NCBI RefSeq assembly: GCF_036174265.1
Contig: NZ_CP108055.1
Span: 434,001 to 498,000 of the forward strand
Source of the DNA: Streptomyces sp. NBC_00285
Lineage (GTDB): Bacteria; Actinomycetota; Actinomycetes; Streptomycetales; Streptomycetaceae
DNA length: 64,000 nt
Direction of reading: 5' to 3'
Shown: piece after piece, positions 1 to 8,430 of the stretch
Position numbering within the stretch: the stretch's first letter is position 1
How the letters are laid out: each line of letters opens with the position of its first letter
Translations under genes and position numbers: made by a program
The notes under the pieces: generated by a model
Database searches by the model: none
What the model saw: the letters and a program-made list of their open reading frames with translations, nothing else
What the model was told of the DNA's origin: nothing

Positions 1-678
1 TGGCACGAGCGGCTGGGGTGGGCGTTCGGGCTGATAGCAAACGATCCGGCTGAACGTGCTGCGGCGCTTGTCCGTCAGGCTGACGCCCAGCGGAACACCC
101 AGGACGCTCGTCAGCGGTTCAACAACATGTGGCGTCGAATTTATCCGCTGAGGCCGAAGGCAGCCCACAGAAACTATCTCAAGGCCCTGAGGTATTCGCT
201 GCCCGATGCGTTGTGGGACCGTCCGGCCGGTCACGACATCGGCACCTGGCCGGGTCTTCCCTACGCGCTGTGCTTCCTGGAGTGGGAGGCGAGATATCCG
301 CAGGAGTGGACACGGCATGCCAAGTCGTGGGGCACGAAAGAGAATCTCATTCAAGACATGGCTGCCGCGCACCACGATGACACGGTCAGAAGCAAGCTCG
401 TGGAACTGATCGAGATCGTCGTACAACGGCCCTACCGCTGCAAGGACCGCGAGTACGTGCGCGTGGCCCGGGCGGTGGACGGTGAGGATCTGCGCAGCAG
501 GCTGGAAAGAGCTGCCTGTTCGGACAACCCATGGGCGCAGCGCCATGCCGGATATGTTCTCTGGCTCCTGGACCGTCCCGAGGTGCCCAATACGCGTCAC
601 GTCTGGCGGACCTGGCTGGCGGCATCCACAAAGTCAGCACCAACTGGCGTCGTCCGGAACCGGATCGATGATCAGTGA
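1..678 (+). CDS. Unknown protein, 5' end outside window
   Basis: The frame is open from base 1 and ends at TGA 676-678, so the gene enters from the left edge; an internal ATG at 127 would give 183 residues, but the open frame continues upstream without a stop. The product is rich in Trp, Arg and Tyr, has no signal peptide or membrane segment in the visible part, and matches no family I recognise. It carries more A/T-ending codons (ata, gca, tat, aat) than its neighbours, which may indicate acquisition from elsewhere. It is transcribed towards the convergent AraC gene. Coding is likely from the long open frame; function unknown. Confidence 0.6.
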   Translation, partial: WHERLGWAFGLIANDPAERAAALVRQADAQRNTQDARQRFNNMWRRIYPLRPKAAHRNYLKALRYSLPDALWDRPAGHDIGTWPGLPYALCFLEWEARYPQEWTRHAKSWGTKENLIQDMAAAHHDDTVRSKLVELIEIVVQRPYRCKDREYVRVARAVDGEDLRSRLERAACSDNPWAQRHAGYVLWLLDRPEVPNTRHVWRTWLAASTKSAPTGVVRNRIDDQ

Positions 679-783
679 CGAGGAGCTTGCCTCGCTGGTG
701 ACGACACCCTGCCTCGGCAGCGACGGCCTGGGCGAGCGGTCCAGCGGGGTGGTCGCTTCACATGCCGGGAACATCCGGGAGGG

Positions 784-1842
784 CTACGGCTCGTCGGGGT
801 GACCGCTCGCGGTCCGGGACTGCGCGCACTTCTTCGCCTCCGCCCGGGCCTCGCTCGGGGTGAGGCCGAATCTGGAGCGGAAGAGGCGGGCGAAGTGGGC
901 CTGGCTGGAGAACCCCCACCGGTGCGCGACGTCGGCGATCCTGGTCTCGCGCGCATCGGGTTCGACGAGTTCTTGATGCGCCCTGACCAGGCGCCGTTCC
1001 ACGATGTGCCGTGCCGGCGACGTGCCCGTCGATTCGAAGATCCGCCCCAGGTGGCGTACCGAGATACCCATCACGCCGGCCACCTGCACCGCCCCGAGAC
1101 AGGGATCGTGCAGACGCCGTTCGATGTAGTCCTCCGCCACCATCAGCTGCGACCGGTAGACGTCGGGTCCCGGCCGCCCGCCCGTACGCTCCTCGGCGAG
1201 TCGCCTCAGCAGAGCAAGCACGGCCTCCTCCGCGTCGGCGGGGCCCAGCGGCCCGCCGCTCAGGGCAGCCACCCCGCCGAGCAGGGAGCTCAGCGCGGCC
1301 ACGAGCGCGCCCTCCCTCGCCGTGCCCCGTCCGAACAGCATCGGCCCGGGCAACCCGCCTCCCACGCCCGCCTGTTCGAACAGGTCATGCGGCACGTCGA
1401 CCAGGATCTGCCGCATCGAGGAGGAGAACCCGAACAGATACGGCCTTCGGGTGTCGTAGACGAGCAGCTCACCCGCCGTGGCCGCGAGGCAGCCGTTCTC
1501 GTGCAGGAACACCGCCTCTCCCTTGAGCAGGAGGGTCGCGAACACCGAGTCCTTGGGCGCCGACCTGACCGTCTTCGGGCTGCGCTCGACGGCGTGGGCG
1601 TTGCCGGCGATGTCGGCCAGGCGCAGCCCGCCCAGCTCGATGTTGGTCTGCCTGGCCAGCAGACCCTGCTCGGAATAGCTGGTGCAGGACAGGCCCACCA
1701 GCGCCTGGTGGTTGTAGTCCTCCCAGTAGTGGATGCGCTCGGCGGGTGCGATGTGCTCGGTGGCGGCCCGGGAGATGACGAAGGGTACGGACACGTGACC
1801 TCCCATGGTCATGCGGTCAGAGGGCCTGAGCTTAGGCGTCAC
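784..1842 (-). CDS. AraC-family transcriptional regulator
   Basis: Residues about 30-190 look like the AraC-binding-like N-terminal domain found in regulators of aromatic or small-carbon catabolism. Residues about 245-345 hold the two helix-turn-helix units (VAGVMGISVRHLGRIF and a second ending RFGLTPSEAR). It is the last gene of a four-gene operon, one base after the SDR stop, so it probably controls its own operon. The GTG at 1842 gives 352 residues; an alternative GTG at 1794, preceded by GGAGG, would remove 16 poorly conserved residues and may be the true start. The inducer cannot be read from sequence. Confidence 0.9.
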   Translation of the reverse strand: MTPKLRPSDRMTMGGHVSVPFVISRAATEHIAPAERIHYWEDYNHQALVGLSCTSYSEQGLLARQTNIELGGLRLADIAGNAHAVERSPKTVRSAPKDSVFATLLLKGEAVFLHENGCLAATAGELLVYDTRRPYLFGFSSSMRQILVDVPHDLFEQAGVGGGLPGPMLFGRGTAREGALVAALSSLLGGVAALSGGPLGPADAEEAVLALLRRLAEERTGGRPGPDVYRSQLMVAEDYIERRLHDPCLGAVQVAGVMGISVRHLGRIFESTGTSPARHIVERRLVRAHQELVEPDARETRIADVAHRWGFSSQAHFARLFRSRFGLTPSEARAEAKKCAQSRTASGHPDEP

Positions 1843-1843
1843 A

Positions 1844-2563
1844 TCACACCGCCAGGTAGCCGCCGTCCACAGGGACCACTGCCCCGGTGACGTACGAGGC
1901 CGCCGACGAGCACAGGAATGCCACCACTGAGGCGACCTCGTGCGGCTGCCCCAGGCGCCCGGCCGGGATGCGGGCCAACACCTGGGCCGTGGCCTCGGGG
2001 TCGTCGAGCACCCCGCGGGCCAGCGGGGTGATGACGAAGCCGGGCGCGACGGCGTTGACCCGGATGCCGTCGGCCGCGTACTCGGCGGCCAGCGACTTCG
2101 TGAGCTGGGATACGCCGCCCTTGCTCGCGCTGTAGGCGGGCCGGTCCCTGCTGCCGAAAAAGGCGAACATCGAGGAAACGTTCACGATGGCGCCGCCGTT
2201 GTCGGCCAGGGCAGGGCGGGCAGCCTGGCTGGCGGCCATGGTGGCGGTGAGGTTGATGTCGATGACCCGCTGCCAGCGGGCGAGGTCGTACTCCTCTCGG
2301 TCGTGGCTGACGCCCGCGCAGTTCACCAGGGCGTCCAACCGCTCTTCCACGGACAGCAGAGCGGTCAGCCCGGCACGGTCCAGCACGTCGTGCTCCACTA
2401 CACGGACGCGCGAGTGGTCAGGCAGTTCGGCGGGGTCGGCAGGTGGCAGGCCCAGGGCGGTCACGTCGGCGCCCAGTGCGGCCAGGAGGACGGCCGTGGC
2501 CGCGCCGATCCCGGACGTACCACCGGTCACGAAGGCCCGTCGCCCCGCGAACTCGCCGCTCAC
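1844..2563 (-). CDS. SDR-family NAD(P)-dependent oxidoreductase
   Basis: A classical short-chain dehydrogenase of 239 residues. It has the cofactor motif TGGTSGIG near residue 13, the structural LVNCAGVS motif, and the catalytic Ser-Tyr-Lys set (VSSMFAF, then YSASKGG), with a C-terminal PVDGGY typical of the family. The GTG start overlaps the TGA of the upstream zinc dehydrogenase (GTGA), implying translational coupling; a longer in-frame reading upstream only shadows that gene. With the cupin dioxygenase and dehydrogenase next door it probably oxidises or reduces an alcohol or ketone intermediate in a small catabolic pathway. The substrate is not evident. Confidence 0.92.
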   Translation of the reverse strand: MSGEFAGRRAFVTGGTSGIGAATAVLLAALGADVTALGLPPADPAELPDHSRVRVVEHDVLDRAGLTALLSVEERLDALVNCAGVSHDREEYDLARWQRVIDINLTATMAASQAARPALADNGGAIVNVSSMFAFFGSRDRPAYSASKGGVSQLTKSLAAEYAADGIRVNAVAPGFVITPLARGVLDDPEATAQVLARIPAGRLGQPHEVASVVAFLCSSAASYVTGAVVPVDGGYLAV

Positions 2564-3597
2564 CGGTGCTGCTCCCCCGGTCGTACCAGCACTTTGACCT
2601 GTTCCTCGCCGCGCAGCAGCGCCTCGAATCCGTCCCGTACGACGTGTTCCAGGGAAATGGTGGATGTGACGATGCCCGTGAACTCGACGCCTTCCTCGGC
2701 CACCATGCGGATCAGCTCGGGGTAGGCGTTGCGATATCCCACGCTGGTGGTGATCGTCTGCTCGTTGTTCACGAGTGCGAAGGCGTCCAGGCGGACCGTG
2801 CCCGTCAGGCCGAGGAACATCACCCGCCCACCGCGTCGGGTGGCGGCCAGGCAGGCACGCAGAGTGTCCTCGGAACCGACCGCCTCGAACACCACGTCCG
2901 CTCCCTCGCCGCCGACCACGTCGGCGAGGTCCGCGCCCGTCTCGGCGGCCCCCAGGCGAGCGGCCAGCTCGCGGCGGGTCACGGACCGGTCGGCGGCGAC
3001 GACACGTCCGGCGCCGTGACAGACCGCGAGCTGGGTCACGAGCAGCCCGATCGGGCCCAGCCCGAGGACGGCGACGGTCTCGCCGGGGCGGATTCCGGCC
3101 CGGCGCACCGCGTGCAGAGCGACGGCGGCCGGCTCGAACACCGCGGCCTGTTCCAGGGAGACCTCGTCGGGCAGCCTGTGCAGCATGTATCCGGGCAGGG
3201 TGACGCGCTCGGCGAGCCCGCCGTGTCCCATGAGTCCGGCGAACCCGAAATGCCGGCAGATGTTGTACTCCCCGGCGAGGCATCGCGGACAGGTGCCGCA
3301 CCGGTAGTGCGGCTCCACCGCCACTCGGTCGCCCGGGACGACACCGGTGACCCCGCCGCCCACCTCGGTGACGGTGCCACAGAACTCGTGCCCCAGGACG
3401 AGCGGAGCGGCCACGCCGGACTCCGGGTGCGGATCGCCCACGGGAATGGCGTGCGGACCGTCGGCGTACTCGTGCAGGTCACTGCCGCAGATGCCGCAGT
3501 AGGCGACCTCGATGGTCACCTCGCCGGGCCGGGGCGGCGTCACCGGCACGTCCTCGACGCGGACGTCCTTGGCCCCGTACCAGATTGCCGCCTTCAT
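2560..3597 (-). CDS. Zinc-dependent alcohol dehydrogenase (butanediol/threonine dehydrogenase type)
   Basis: This is a 345-residue medium-chain dehydrogenase. Catalytic-zinc ligands sit in YCGICGSDLHEY and GHEFCG, and the structural-zinc cysteine cluster in CGTCPRCLAGEYNIC. The Rossmann motif GLGPIG lies near residue 180. The overall pattern (CGSDLHEY, long loop before GHE) resembles 2,3-butanediol and threonine dehydrogenases. It is second in the operon, 61 bases after the cupin gene and overlapping the SDR by four bases. A role in oxidising a vicinal diol or hydroxy-ketone is inferred from family and context. Confidence 0.93.
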   Translation of the reverse strand: MKAAIWYGAKDVRVEDVPVTPPRPGEVTIEVAYCGICGSDLHEYADGPHAIPVGDPHPESGVAAPLVLGHEFCGTVTEVGGGVTGVVPGDRVAVEPHYRCGTCPRCLAGEYNICRHFGFAGLMGHGGLAERVTLPGYMLHRLPDEVSLEQAAVFEPAAVALHAVRRAGIRPGETVAVLGLGPIGLLVTQLAVCHGAGRVVAADRSVTRRELAARLGAAETGADLADVVGGEGADVVFEAVGSEDTLRACLAATRRGGRVMFLGLTGTVRLDAFALVNNEQTITTSVGYRNAYPELIRMVAEEGVEFTGIVTSTISLEHVVRDGFEALLRGEEQVKVLVRPGEQHR

Positions 3598-3658
3598 ACG
3601 GCTTCCTCGGCTTCCTCGTCGCTGGTGTGCGGCGCGACGGCAGTTCCGGTCATATCGC

Positions 3659-4192
3659 TCAGCGGAAGAGGGAGTTGACGTAGTCGGCGCCGATGCCGAC
3701 CTTCTCGTAGTGCTCGCGGCACATCTTGATGTAGTCGTGCACGTCGAAGAAGCCGTCGGGCTCGCCTTTCTCGTCCAGCCAGACGAGGGGGCCCTTGACG
3801 ATGAAGAACGCCTTCATCGGCTCGTCGCTGGCGTAGGCGACCAGCGTGTGTCCCTCGCCCGGGGACTCGTAGACGAAGTCGCCGGCGGTCGCCGTCCAGG
3901 GCCGTTCCAGGTAGCCCCACTTGCCGGAGATCGTGTACGCGAACACCTCGTGCGGGTGGTAGTGCCGGTTGACGAGCCCGGCTTCCTTGGCTCTCAGGAT
4001 GTCGGCCCAGCTGTTGTCCTTGACGTTGATCCACAGGGGGCGGGAGCCGACGGTCTCGGTGAACGGCACGTAGTAGCGGTCGTCGTCGGTGGCGACCTTG
4101 GACAGGTAGACCTCGGGGAGGGCATCGGGGCGCAAGGAGTTCTCGATCGGCCTGAGGTCTTTCCAGAACTCGCCGGTAGGTGTGTCGGGCAT
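3659..4192 (-). CDS. Cupin protein of the 2,4'-dihydroxyacetophenone dioxygenase family
   Basis: The 177-residue product has two cupin motifs: HYHPHEVFAYTISG with metal-binding histidines, and GDFVYESPGEGHTL. Its length and the ending (VHDYIKMCREHYEKVG) fit the 2,4'-dihydroxyacetophenone dioxygenase family, which cleaves a C-C bond next to a ketone using a single metal ion. I chose the ATG at 4192 because GGGAG lies eight bases upstream; a longer frame reaching 4576 is Arg/Pro-rich and unconvincing. It is the first gene of the operon, so the pathway may begin with oxygenative cleavage followed by alcohol or ketone dehydrogenation. The exact substrate is unknown. Confidence 0.85.
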   Translation of the reverse strand: MPDTPTGEFWKDLRPIENSLRPDALPEVYLSKVATDDDRYYVPFTETVGSRPLWINVKDNSWADILRAKEAGLVNRHYHPHEVFAYTISGKWGYLERPWTATAGDFVYESPGEGHTLVAYASDEPMKAFFIVKGPLVWLDEKGEPDGFFDVHDYIKMCREHYEKVGIGADYVNSLFR

Positions 4193-4572
4193 GTGAGCGG
4201 CTCCCTTTTGTCGCGGACCTCCCGGAGTGAATCGCGACGGGTTCGGTGCCGTCTTTCCCGTGGCGGACCTCGGTGCTTGCCGATCTGGGACATCCGCGGT
4301 GGCGGGCACGATCAGGCTCGCGCCCGTCCGGGACGGCTGCGGAGTTGTGGAGGCCGGTTCCAGGGTCCCGCCGGCTGCCGGCCTGTCGGGGCGTTGTGAC
4401 GGTCCTGCTCGTACGGGCCCGTGTTCGCCCAGGGCGGGATCAGCGTCGAACGCGTCCTGACTCCGCGCGTCTGCCGTTGTCCTCGATGTCCGTGATGAGC
4501 GTCTTGCCTGACGTGTCACTCGCCATCGTGTGCGTCTCCCCTTGTGGCTGCTCGCGGCCCACCCTAGCTGTT
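4193..4572. other. Intergenic region, no supported gene
   Basis: This stretch separates the minus-strand operon from the sugar locus. The only coding candidate is a 28-codon minus-strand frame at 4440-4526, which has a good GGGGAG site nine bases before its ATG but no recognisable product. The promoter of the cupin operon should lie here. Confidence 0.4.
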
Positions 4573-4595
4573 TCAATTAATTAAGAATATATCTT
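4571..4595. promoter_or_regulatory. AT-rich operator-like element upstream of the sugar locus
   Basis: An island of almost pure A/T in very GC-rich DNA. It contains the perfect palindrome TTAATTAA (4577-4584), then AAGA-ATATA-TCTT (4583-4595). It sits about 35 bases before the pseudogene start codon, where a repressor of a sugar-utilisation operon would bind. No local regulator gene obviously matches it; assignment is inference. Confidence 0.5.
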
Positions 4596-4629
4596 GACGG
4601 GGTGGCGACGCCGATCCAAGCTGACCGGC

Positions 4630-5121
4630 ATGCAACAGGCACCTTCAGTACCGATCGACGCCCGGCGGCGCCTGCGCCCGGCCGGAATCGCCTTCGGCGA
4701 TGAAGGAGGCGGGCGTCTCCCCGGTGACGGCCGGGATCTTGTCCTGGGCCAGGGTGGAACCGAGGCCCGGGGAATACGACTTCACCTGGTTCGACCGGGT
4801 CATGGACAACCCCGCCGGAGCCGGCGTGGCCGTATGCCCGCCCACCATGACGGCGTCTGCGCCGCCCTGGCTGTCCCGGTTGCACCCGGAGGTGCTCCCC
4901 GAGACCGCCGACGGCCGCCGTTTCCCGGCCTGCCCGAGCACGTCCAGGCGACCGTCCGCGCGGGCGACGGCGGACGGTTCGCCTTCCTGCTGAACCACGG
5001 GCAGGAAGAGGTCGAAGTCGGGCTCCCCGCACCGATGACCGACGCCCTGGCCCGGCAGGCGGCCCCCACCGACCGCATCACGCTGCCGGGAGCCGGAGTA
5101 GCCGTACTGATCGAGCCGTAG
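4630..5121 (+). pseudogene. Collapsed GH42 beta-galactosidase
   Basis: Fragments of a GH42 beta-galactosidase in the right order but different frames. An N-terminal piece (RPAGIAFG, frame of ATG 4630) is followed, from 4700 in another frame, by MKEAGVSPVTAGILSWARVE and PRPGEYDFTWFDRV, with CPPTMTASAPPWLSRLHPE after it. From about 4950 the first frame resumes with GGRFAFLLNHGQEEVEVGLP and ends GAGVAVLIEP, the usual GH42 C-terminus. About 490 bases remain of a gene normally near 2 kb, so the catalytic barrel and both catalytic glutamates are gone. At least two deletions are needed. It lies directly upstream of a sugar importer, where an intact enzyme would be expected. Confidence 0.85.
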
Positions 5122-5162
5122 ACCACCGATCGAGCCGCAGACAAGGGACGTAAGGGACGTAC

Positions 5163-6515
5163 ATGAACAGCTCACCCCCCTCACGGAGGTCGGTCCTTCG
5201 CTGGGGTGCCGGGGCGGCCGGAGCACTCGCCGCTCTTCCGGCCCTCACCGCCTGCGGGCAGACCGTCGGGGCCGCCCGCACGACCCGGCAGGAATCCACC
5301 CGTCCCGGCCAGAAGGTGAATCTCGTCTTCTGGACCTGGGTACCGATGCAGAAGACCGTCGACCTGTGGAACCGGACGCACTCCGACATCCACGTCGAGA
5401 TGCAGACCATCCCGGCGAGCACCCAGGGCGGCTACCAGAAGATGTACTCCGCCCTGTCGGCCGGCAACCCGCCGGACCTGGCGCAGGTGGAGTACCAGGA
5501 GCTTCCCGCCTTCATGCTGGTCAACGGCCTGACGGACCTGAGCCGTTACGGGGCCGACGCGCTGCGCGACAGCTATGTGCCCTGGCAGTGGAACCAGGGC
5601 GTCTTCGGCGGCCGGGTCCACACCATCCCCCAGGCGTCCGGCCCGATGGGACTCTTCCACCGCCAGGATCTCCTCGCGAAGTGGGGCCTGGAAACGCCCG
5701 CCACGTGGGCCGACTTCGAGCGGGCCGCCCGCGTGGTCAAGGCCCGCGGCAACGGTGCCAGGATCAGCGCGTTCAACCCCAACTCACCTGCCTGGTTCGC
5801 CGCGCTGTGCTGGCAGCGCGGGTCGCACTGGGTGCGCACCCAGGACGACACCTGGATCGTCGACATGAACGACGACCCCTCCCGCGAGGTCGCGGAGTTC
5901 TGGGAGCGGATGGTCCGCGACGACCTCGTCTTCGCCGAACCCGACCTCTCCAGTGCCTGGTACCGGCAGCTGCAGACCGGGCAGGTCGTCACCTGGATCG
6001 GCCCCCAGTGGGGCGACGCCCTGCTGCGCGGCAACGCACCGGGCACCAAGGGAAAGTGGCGGGCCGCCCCCCTCCCCCAGTGGAAAGCGGGGGAGAACGC
6101 CTCCGCCAACTGGGGCGGAGCGTCCACCGCCGTGCTGCAGGGCAGCAGGCACCCGCGTGAGGCGCTGCAGTTCGCGCACTGGATCAACTCCGACCCCAAG
6201 GCCGTCGACCTCAACATCGCCGCCGGCTACGGCTGGCCCGCCGCCACCGGCATCTTCCGCGGATCCGCCCTCGACAAGCCCGACCCGTTCTTCGGCGGAC
6301 AGCGGTACAACGACGTCTTCGCCGCGTCCGACCGGGCCATCGACACCTCCTGGAAGTGGTCACCCACCACGGATGCCGACTTCGCCCACCTCGGCGACGC
6401 CTTCGGCGCGTCCATGGCGGGAGACGGCACCCTCGCCTCGGCTCTGGCCGACGCGCAGAAACGCACTGTGGACGACCTGCTGGCCAAGTGCCTGAAGGCG
6501 AGGAGCCAGTCATGA
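5163..6515 (+). CDS. Sugar ABC transporter substrate-binding lipoprotein (CUT1 type)
   Basis: 450 residues. The N-terminus has a twin-arginine signal (PSRRSVLRWG) and a lipobox LTAC with Cys near residue 31, so it is exported by Tat and lipid-anchored outside the membrane. The rest is a family 1 extracellular solute-binding protein, with NLVFWTWVP near the start of the mature domain and many surface aromatics suited to oligosaccharides. It is followed by two permeases joined by ATGA and GTGA overlaps. The GH42 relic upstream and the GH2 enzyme downstream suggest a beta-galactoside or related glycoside as ligand. Confidence 0.93.
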   Translation: MNSSPPSRRSVLRWGAGAAGALAALPALTACGQTVGAARTTRQESTRPGQKVNLVFWTWVPMQKTVDLWNRTHSDIHVEMQTIPASTQGGYQKMYSALSAGNPPDLAQVEYQELPAFMLVNGLTDLSRYGADALRDSYVPWQWNQGVFGGRVHTIPQASGPMGLFHRQDLLAKWGLETPATWADFERAARVVKARGNGARISAFNPNSPAWFAALCWQRGSHWVRTQDDTWIVDMNDDPSREVAEFWERMVRDDLVFAEPDLSSAWYRQLQTGQVVTWIGPQWGDALLRGNAPGTKGKWRAAPLPQWKAGENASANWGGASTAVLQGSRHPREALQFAHWINSDPKAVDLNIAAGYGWPAATGIFRGSALDKPDPFFGGQRYNDVFAASDRAIDTSWKWSPTTDADFAHLGDAFGASMAGDGTLASALADAQKRTVDDLLAKCLKARSQS

Positions 6516-7441
6516 GCAGCACGACCTCTGTCCTCGGCCGCCGGCAGCGCACCCCGCGACCGGACCGCGCCGCCTGGGGATTCCTCCTTCCCTTCGTGGC
6601 CCTCTTCCTGTTCGTCTTCGTCATCCCGCTCGGCTACGCGGTCTACGAAAGCCTGCTGAAGCCGATCCGTTCGGGGCCGCTGGGCCTGGGCCCGGCGAGC
6701 ATCGGCTTCGCCGGGCTGGACAACTACACCCTCGCGCTGCAGCAGTCGGACTTCCTGGAGAGCTTCGGCCGGGTGCTGCTCTTCGGCATCGTGCAGGTCC
6801 CCGTGATGCTGCTGCTGGCGACCACGCTGGCGCTGGTCCTCGACACGCTCTCGCAGCGCTGGTCGGGCGTCCTGCGAGCCGCCTACTTCCTGCCGTACGG
6901 CGTCCCCGGCGTCATCGCCTCGATCCTGTGGGGCTTCCTGTACGTGCCGGGCGTCAGTCCCCTCGTCGACCTGCTCGACAGGGTCGGTCTCGCTCCCGAC
7001 TTCCTCGGCTACCACGGCGTGCTGTGGTCGATCGCCAACATCGTGATCTGGGAGTTCACGGGCTACAACATGCTGGTGATCGTCGCGCAGCTCAAGTCGA
7101 TCCCGCAGGAGCTCTACGAGGCCGCGCGCATCGACGGGGCCAGTTCCTGGCAGACGGCGGTCAGGATCAAGCTGCCGCTGGCCCGGCCCGCCCTCGTGCT
7201 CACCGCCGTGTTCTCCATCATCGGCACCCTGCAGCTGTTCGCCGAGCCGCTGGTCATCAAGCCGCTGACCTCGACGGTCACCAGCTCGTACACACCGAAC
7301 CTGGCCGCCTACAACGAGGCGTTCTCCAACAACAACATCTACCTCGCCGCGGCCGAGTCGGTGATCCTCGCGCTGGTCGCGAGCGTGCTGTCCTTCGGTT
7401 TCCTCAGCCTGGTGAACCGTAAGGAAAGGGGGGCACGGTGA
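6512..7441 (+). CDS. Sugar ABC transporter permease (MalF-like)
   Basis: 309 residues with six predicted transmembrane segments, the first at GFLLPFVALFLFVFVIPLGY. The cytoplasmic EAA loop is present as LYEAARIDGASSWQTAVRIK, the site that docks the ATPase. The ATG at 6512 overlaps the stop of the binding protein (ATGA). A longer upstream reading is a shadow of that gene. Together with the next gene it forms the membrane channel of a CUT1 importer. The operon has no ATPase; in Streptomyces such systems commonly share one multi-sugar ATPase encoded elsewhere. Confidence 0.93.
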   Translation: MSSTTSVLGRRQRTPRPDRAAWGFLLPFVALFLFVFVIPLGYAVYESLLKPIRSGPLGLGPASIGFAGLDNYTLALQQSDFLESFGRVLLFGIVQVPVMLLLATTLALVLDTLSQRWSGVLRAAYFLPYGVPGVIASILWGFLYVPGVSPLVDLLDRVGLAPDFLGYHGVLWSIANIVIWEFTGYNMLVIVAQLKSIPQELYEAARIDGASSWQTAVRIKLPLARPALVLTAVFSIIGTLQLFAEPLVIKPLTSTVTSSYTPNLAAYNEAFSNNNIYLAAAESVILALVASVLSFGFLSLVNRKERGAR

Positions 7442-8379
7442 GCGTGTCCACACCGCAGACGACGAAGACGGCCGTCGTTCCCCCCGACGCCTCCCGGTCC
7501 GCCGGGGCCGGCCGTGGCGGCCGTGGCGGCCGGCCCCGCGGCAGGGTGAAACCATCGCGGATCCTGGTGGTCGCCCTGCTCGCGGTGGCGGCCCTCTACT
7601 TCCTGCTGCCCGTCTACTGGCTGGTGGTGGCCTCCACCAAGAGCAGTGCGGATCTCTTCGGCAGTTTCGGGCTGTGGTTCTCCGACCCGCAGTGGCTGCA
7701 CAATCTGTCGCAGGTCTTCTCCTACGACGACGGCGTCTTCTGGAACTGGACGTGGAACAGCTTCCTGTACGCGGGGATCGGCGGCGCCCTGGCGACCCTG
7801 CTGGCGTGCGCGGCCGGGTACGCCCTCGCCGTGTACCGCTTCCGCGGACGTGAGGCGGTCTTCAAGGTCGTGCTCGCCGGTGTGCTGCTGCCCAGCACCG
7901 CGCTCGCACTCCCCTTGTACCTGCTGTTCAGCAAAGTGGGCCTGACCAACACCTACTGGGCCGTGCTGATCCCCAGCATGGTCAGTCCGTTCGGGGTGTA
8001 CCTGTGCCGCATCTACGCCGAGGCGGCGGTACCCATGGAGATGCTGGAGGCGGCACGGGTCGACGGCGCCGGCGAGTTGCGGATCTTCAGGACCCTCGTC
8101 CTGCGCACGATGACGCCCGCGCTGGTGACCGTGTTCCTCTTCCAGTTCGTCGGAATCTGGAACAACTACTTCATGCCGCTGGTCATGCTCTCCGACGACC
8201 GCAAGTACCCCCTGACCCTGGGCCTGACCACCTGGCAGTCGCAGGCGCAGCGGTATCCCGAGCTCTATCAGCTCACGGTGGGCGGAGCGTTCCTGTCGAT
8301 CCTCCCGCTGGCCGCCGCGATGCTCGTCCTCCAGCGCTACTGGCGTTCCGGTCTGACCCAGGGCAGCGTCAAGGGCTGA
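7438..8379 (+). CDS. Sugar ABC transporter permease (MalG-like)
   Basis: 313 residues. A Gly/Arg-rich cytoplasmic N-terminus precedes six transmembrane segments, the first at ILVVALLAVAALYFLLPVYW. The EAA loop reads MLEAARVDGAGELRIFRTLV. The GTG start overlaps the stop of the first permease (GTGA). It ends three bases before a very strong bidirectional terminator, so it closes the operon. It should pair with the preceding permease to form the importer channel. Confidence 0.93.
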   Translation: MSVSTPQTTKTAVVPPDASRSAGAGRGGRGGRPRGRVKPSRILVVALLAVAALYFLLPVYWLVVASTKSSADLFGSFGLWFSDPQWLHNLSQVFSYDDGVFWNWTWNSFLYAGIGGALATLLACAAGYALAVYRFRGREAVFKVVLAGVLLPSTALALPLYLLFSKVGLTNTYWAVLIPSMVSPFGVYLCRIYAEAAVPMEMLEAARVDGAGELRIFRTLVLRTMTPALVTVFLFQFVGIWNNYFMPLVMLSDDRKYPLTLGLTTWQSQAQRYPELYQLTVGGAFLSILPLAAAMLVLQRYWRSGLTQGSVKG

Positions 8380-8381
8380 AA

Positions 8382-8429
8382 GCCGAATAAGGGGGGAGGG
8401 GCTGAGTTGCCCCTCCCCCCTTATTCGGC
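8382..8429. terminator. Bidirectional terminator between convergent genes
   Basis: A perfect 21-bp inverted repeat (8382-8402 and 8409-8429) around the six-base loop TGAGTT. The arms begin GCCGAATAAGG and contain a G-run opposite a C-run. It lies exactly between the convergent permease and GH2 genes and should stop transcription from both sides. Confidence 0.9.
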
Positions 8430-8430
8430 G

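Noticed and set aside
5163..8379. Incomplete or broken sugar ABC transporter because no ATPase is present
   Set aside because: Streptomyces CUT1 operons commonly lack an ATPase gene and share one encoded elsewhere; the three genes present are intact and coupled.
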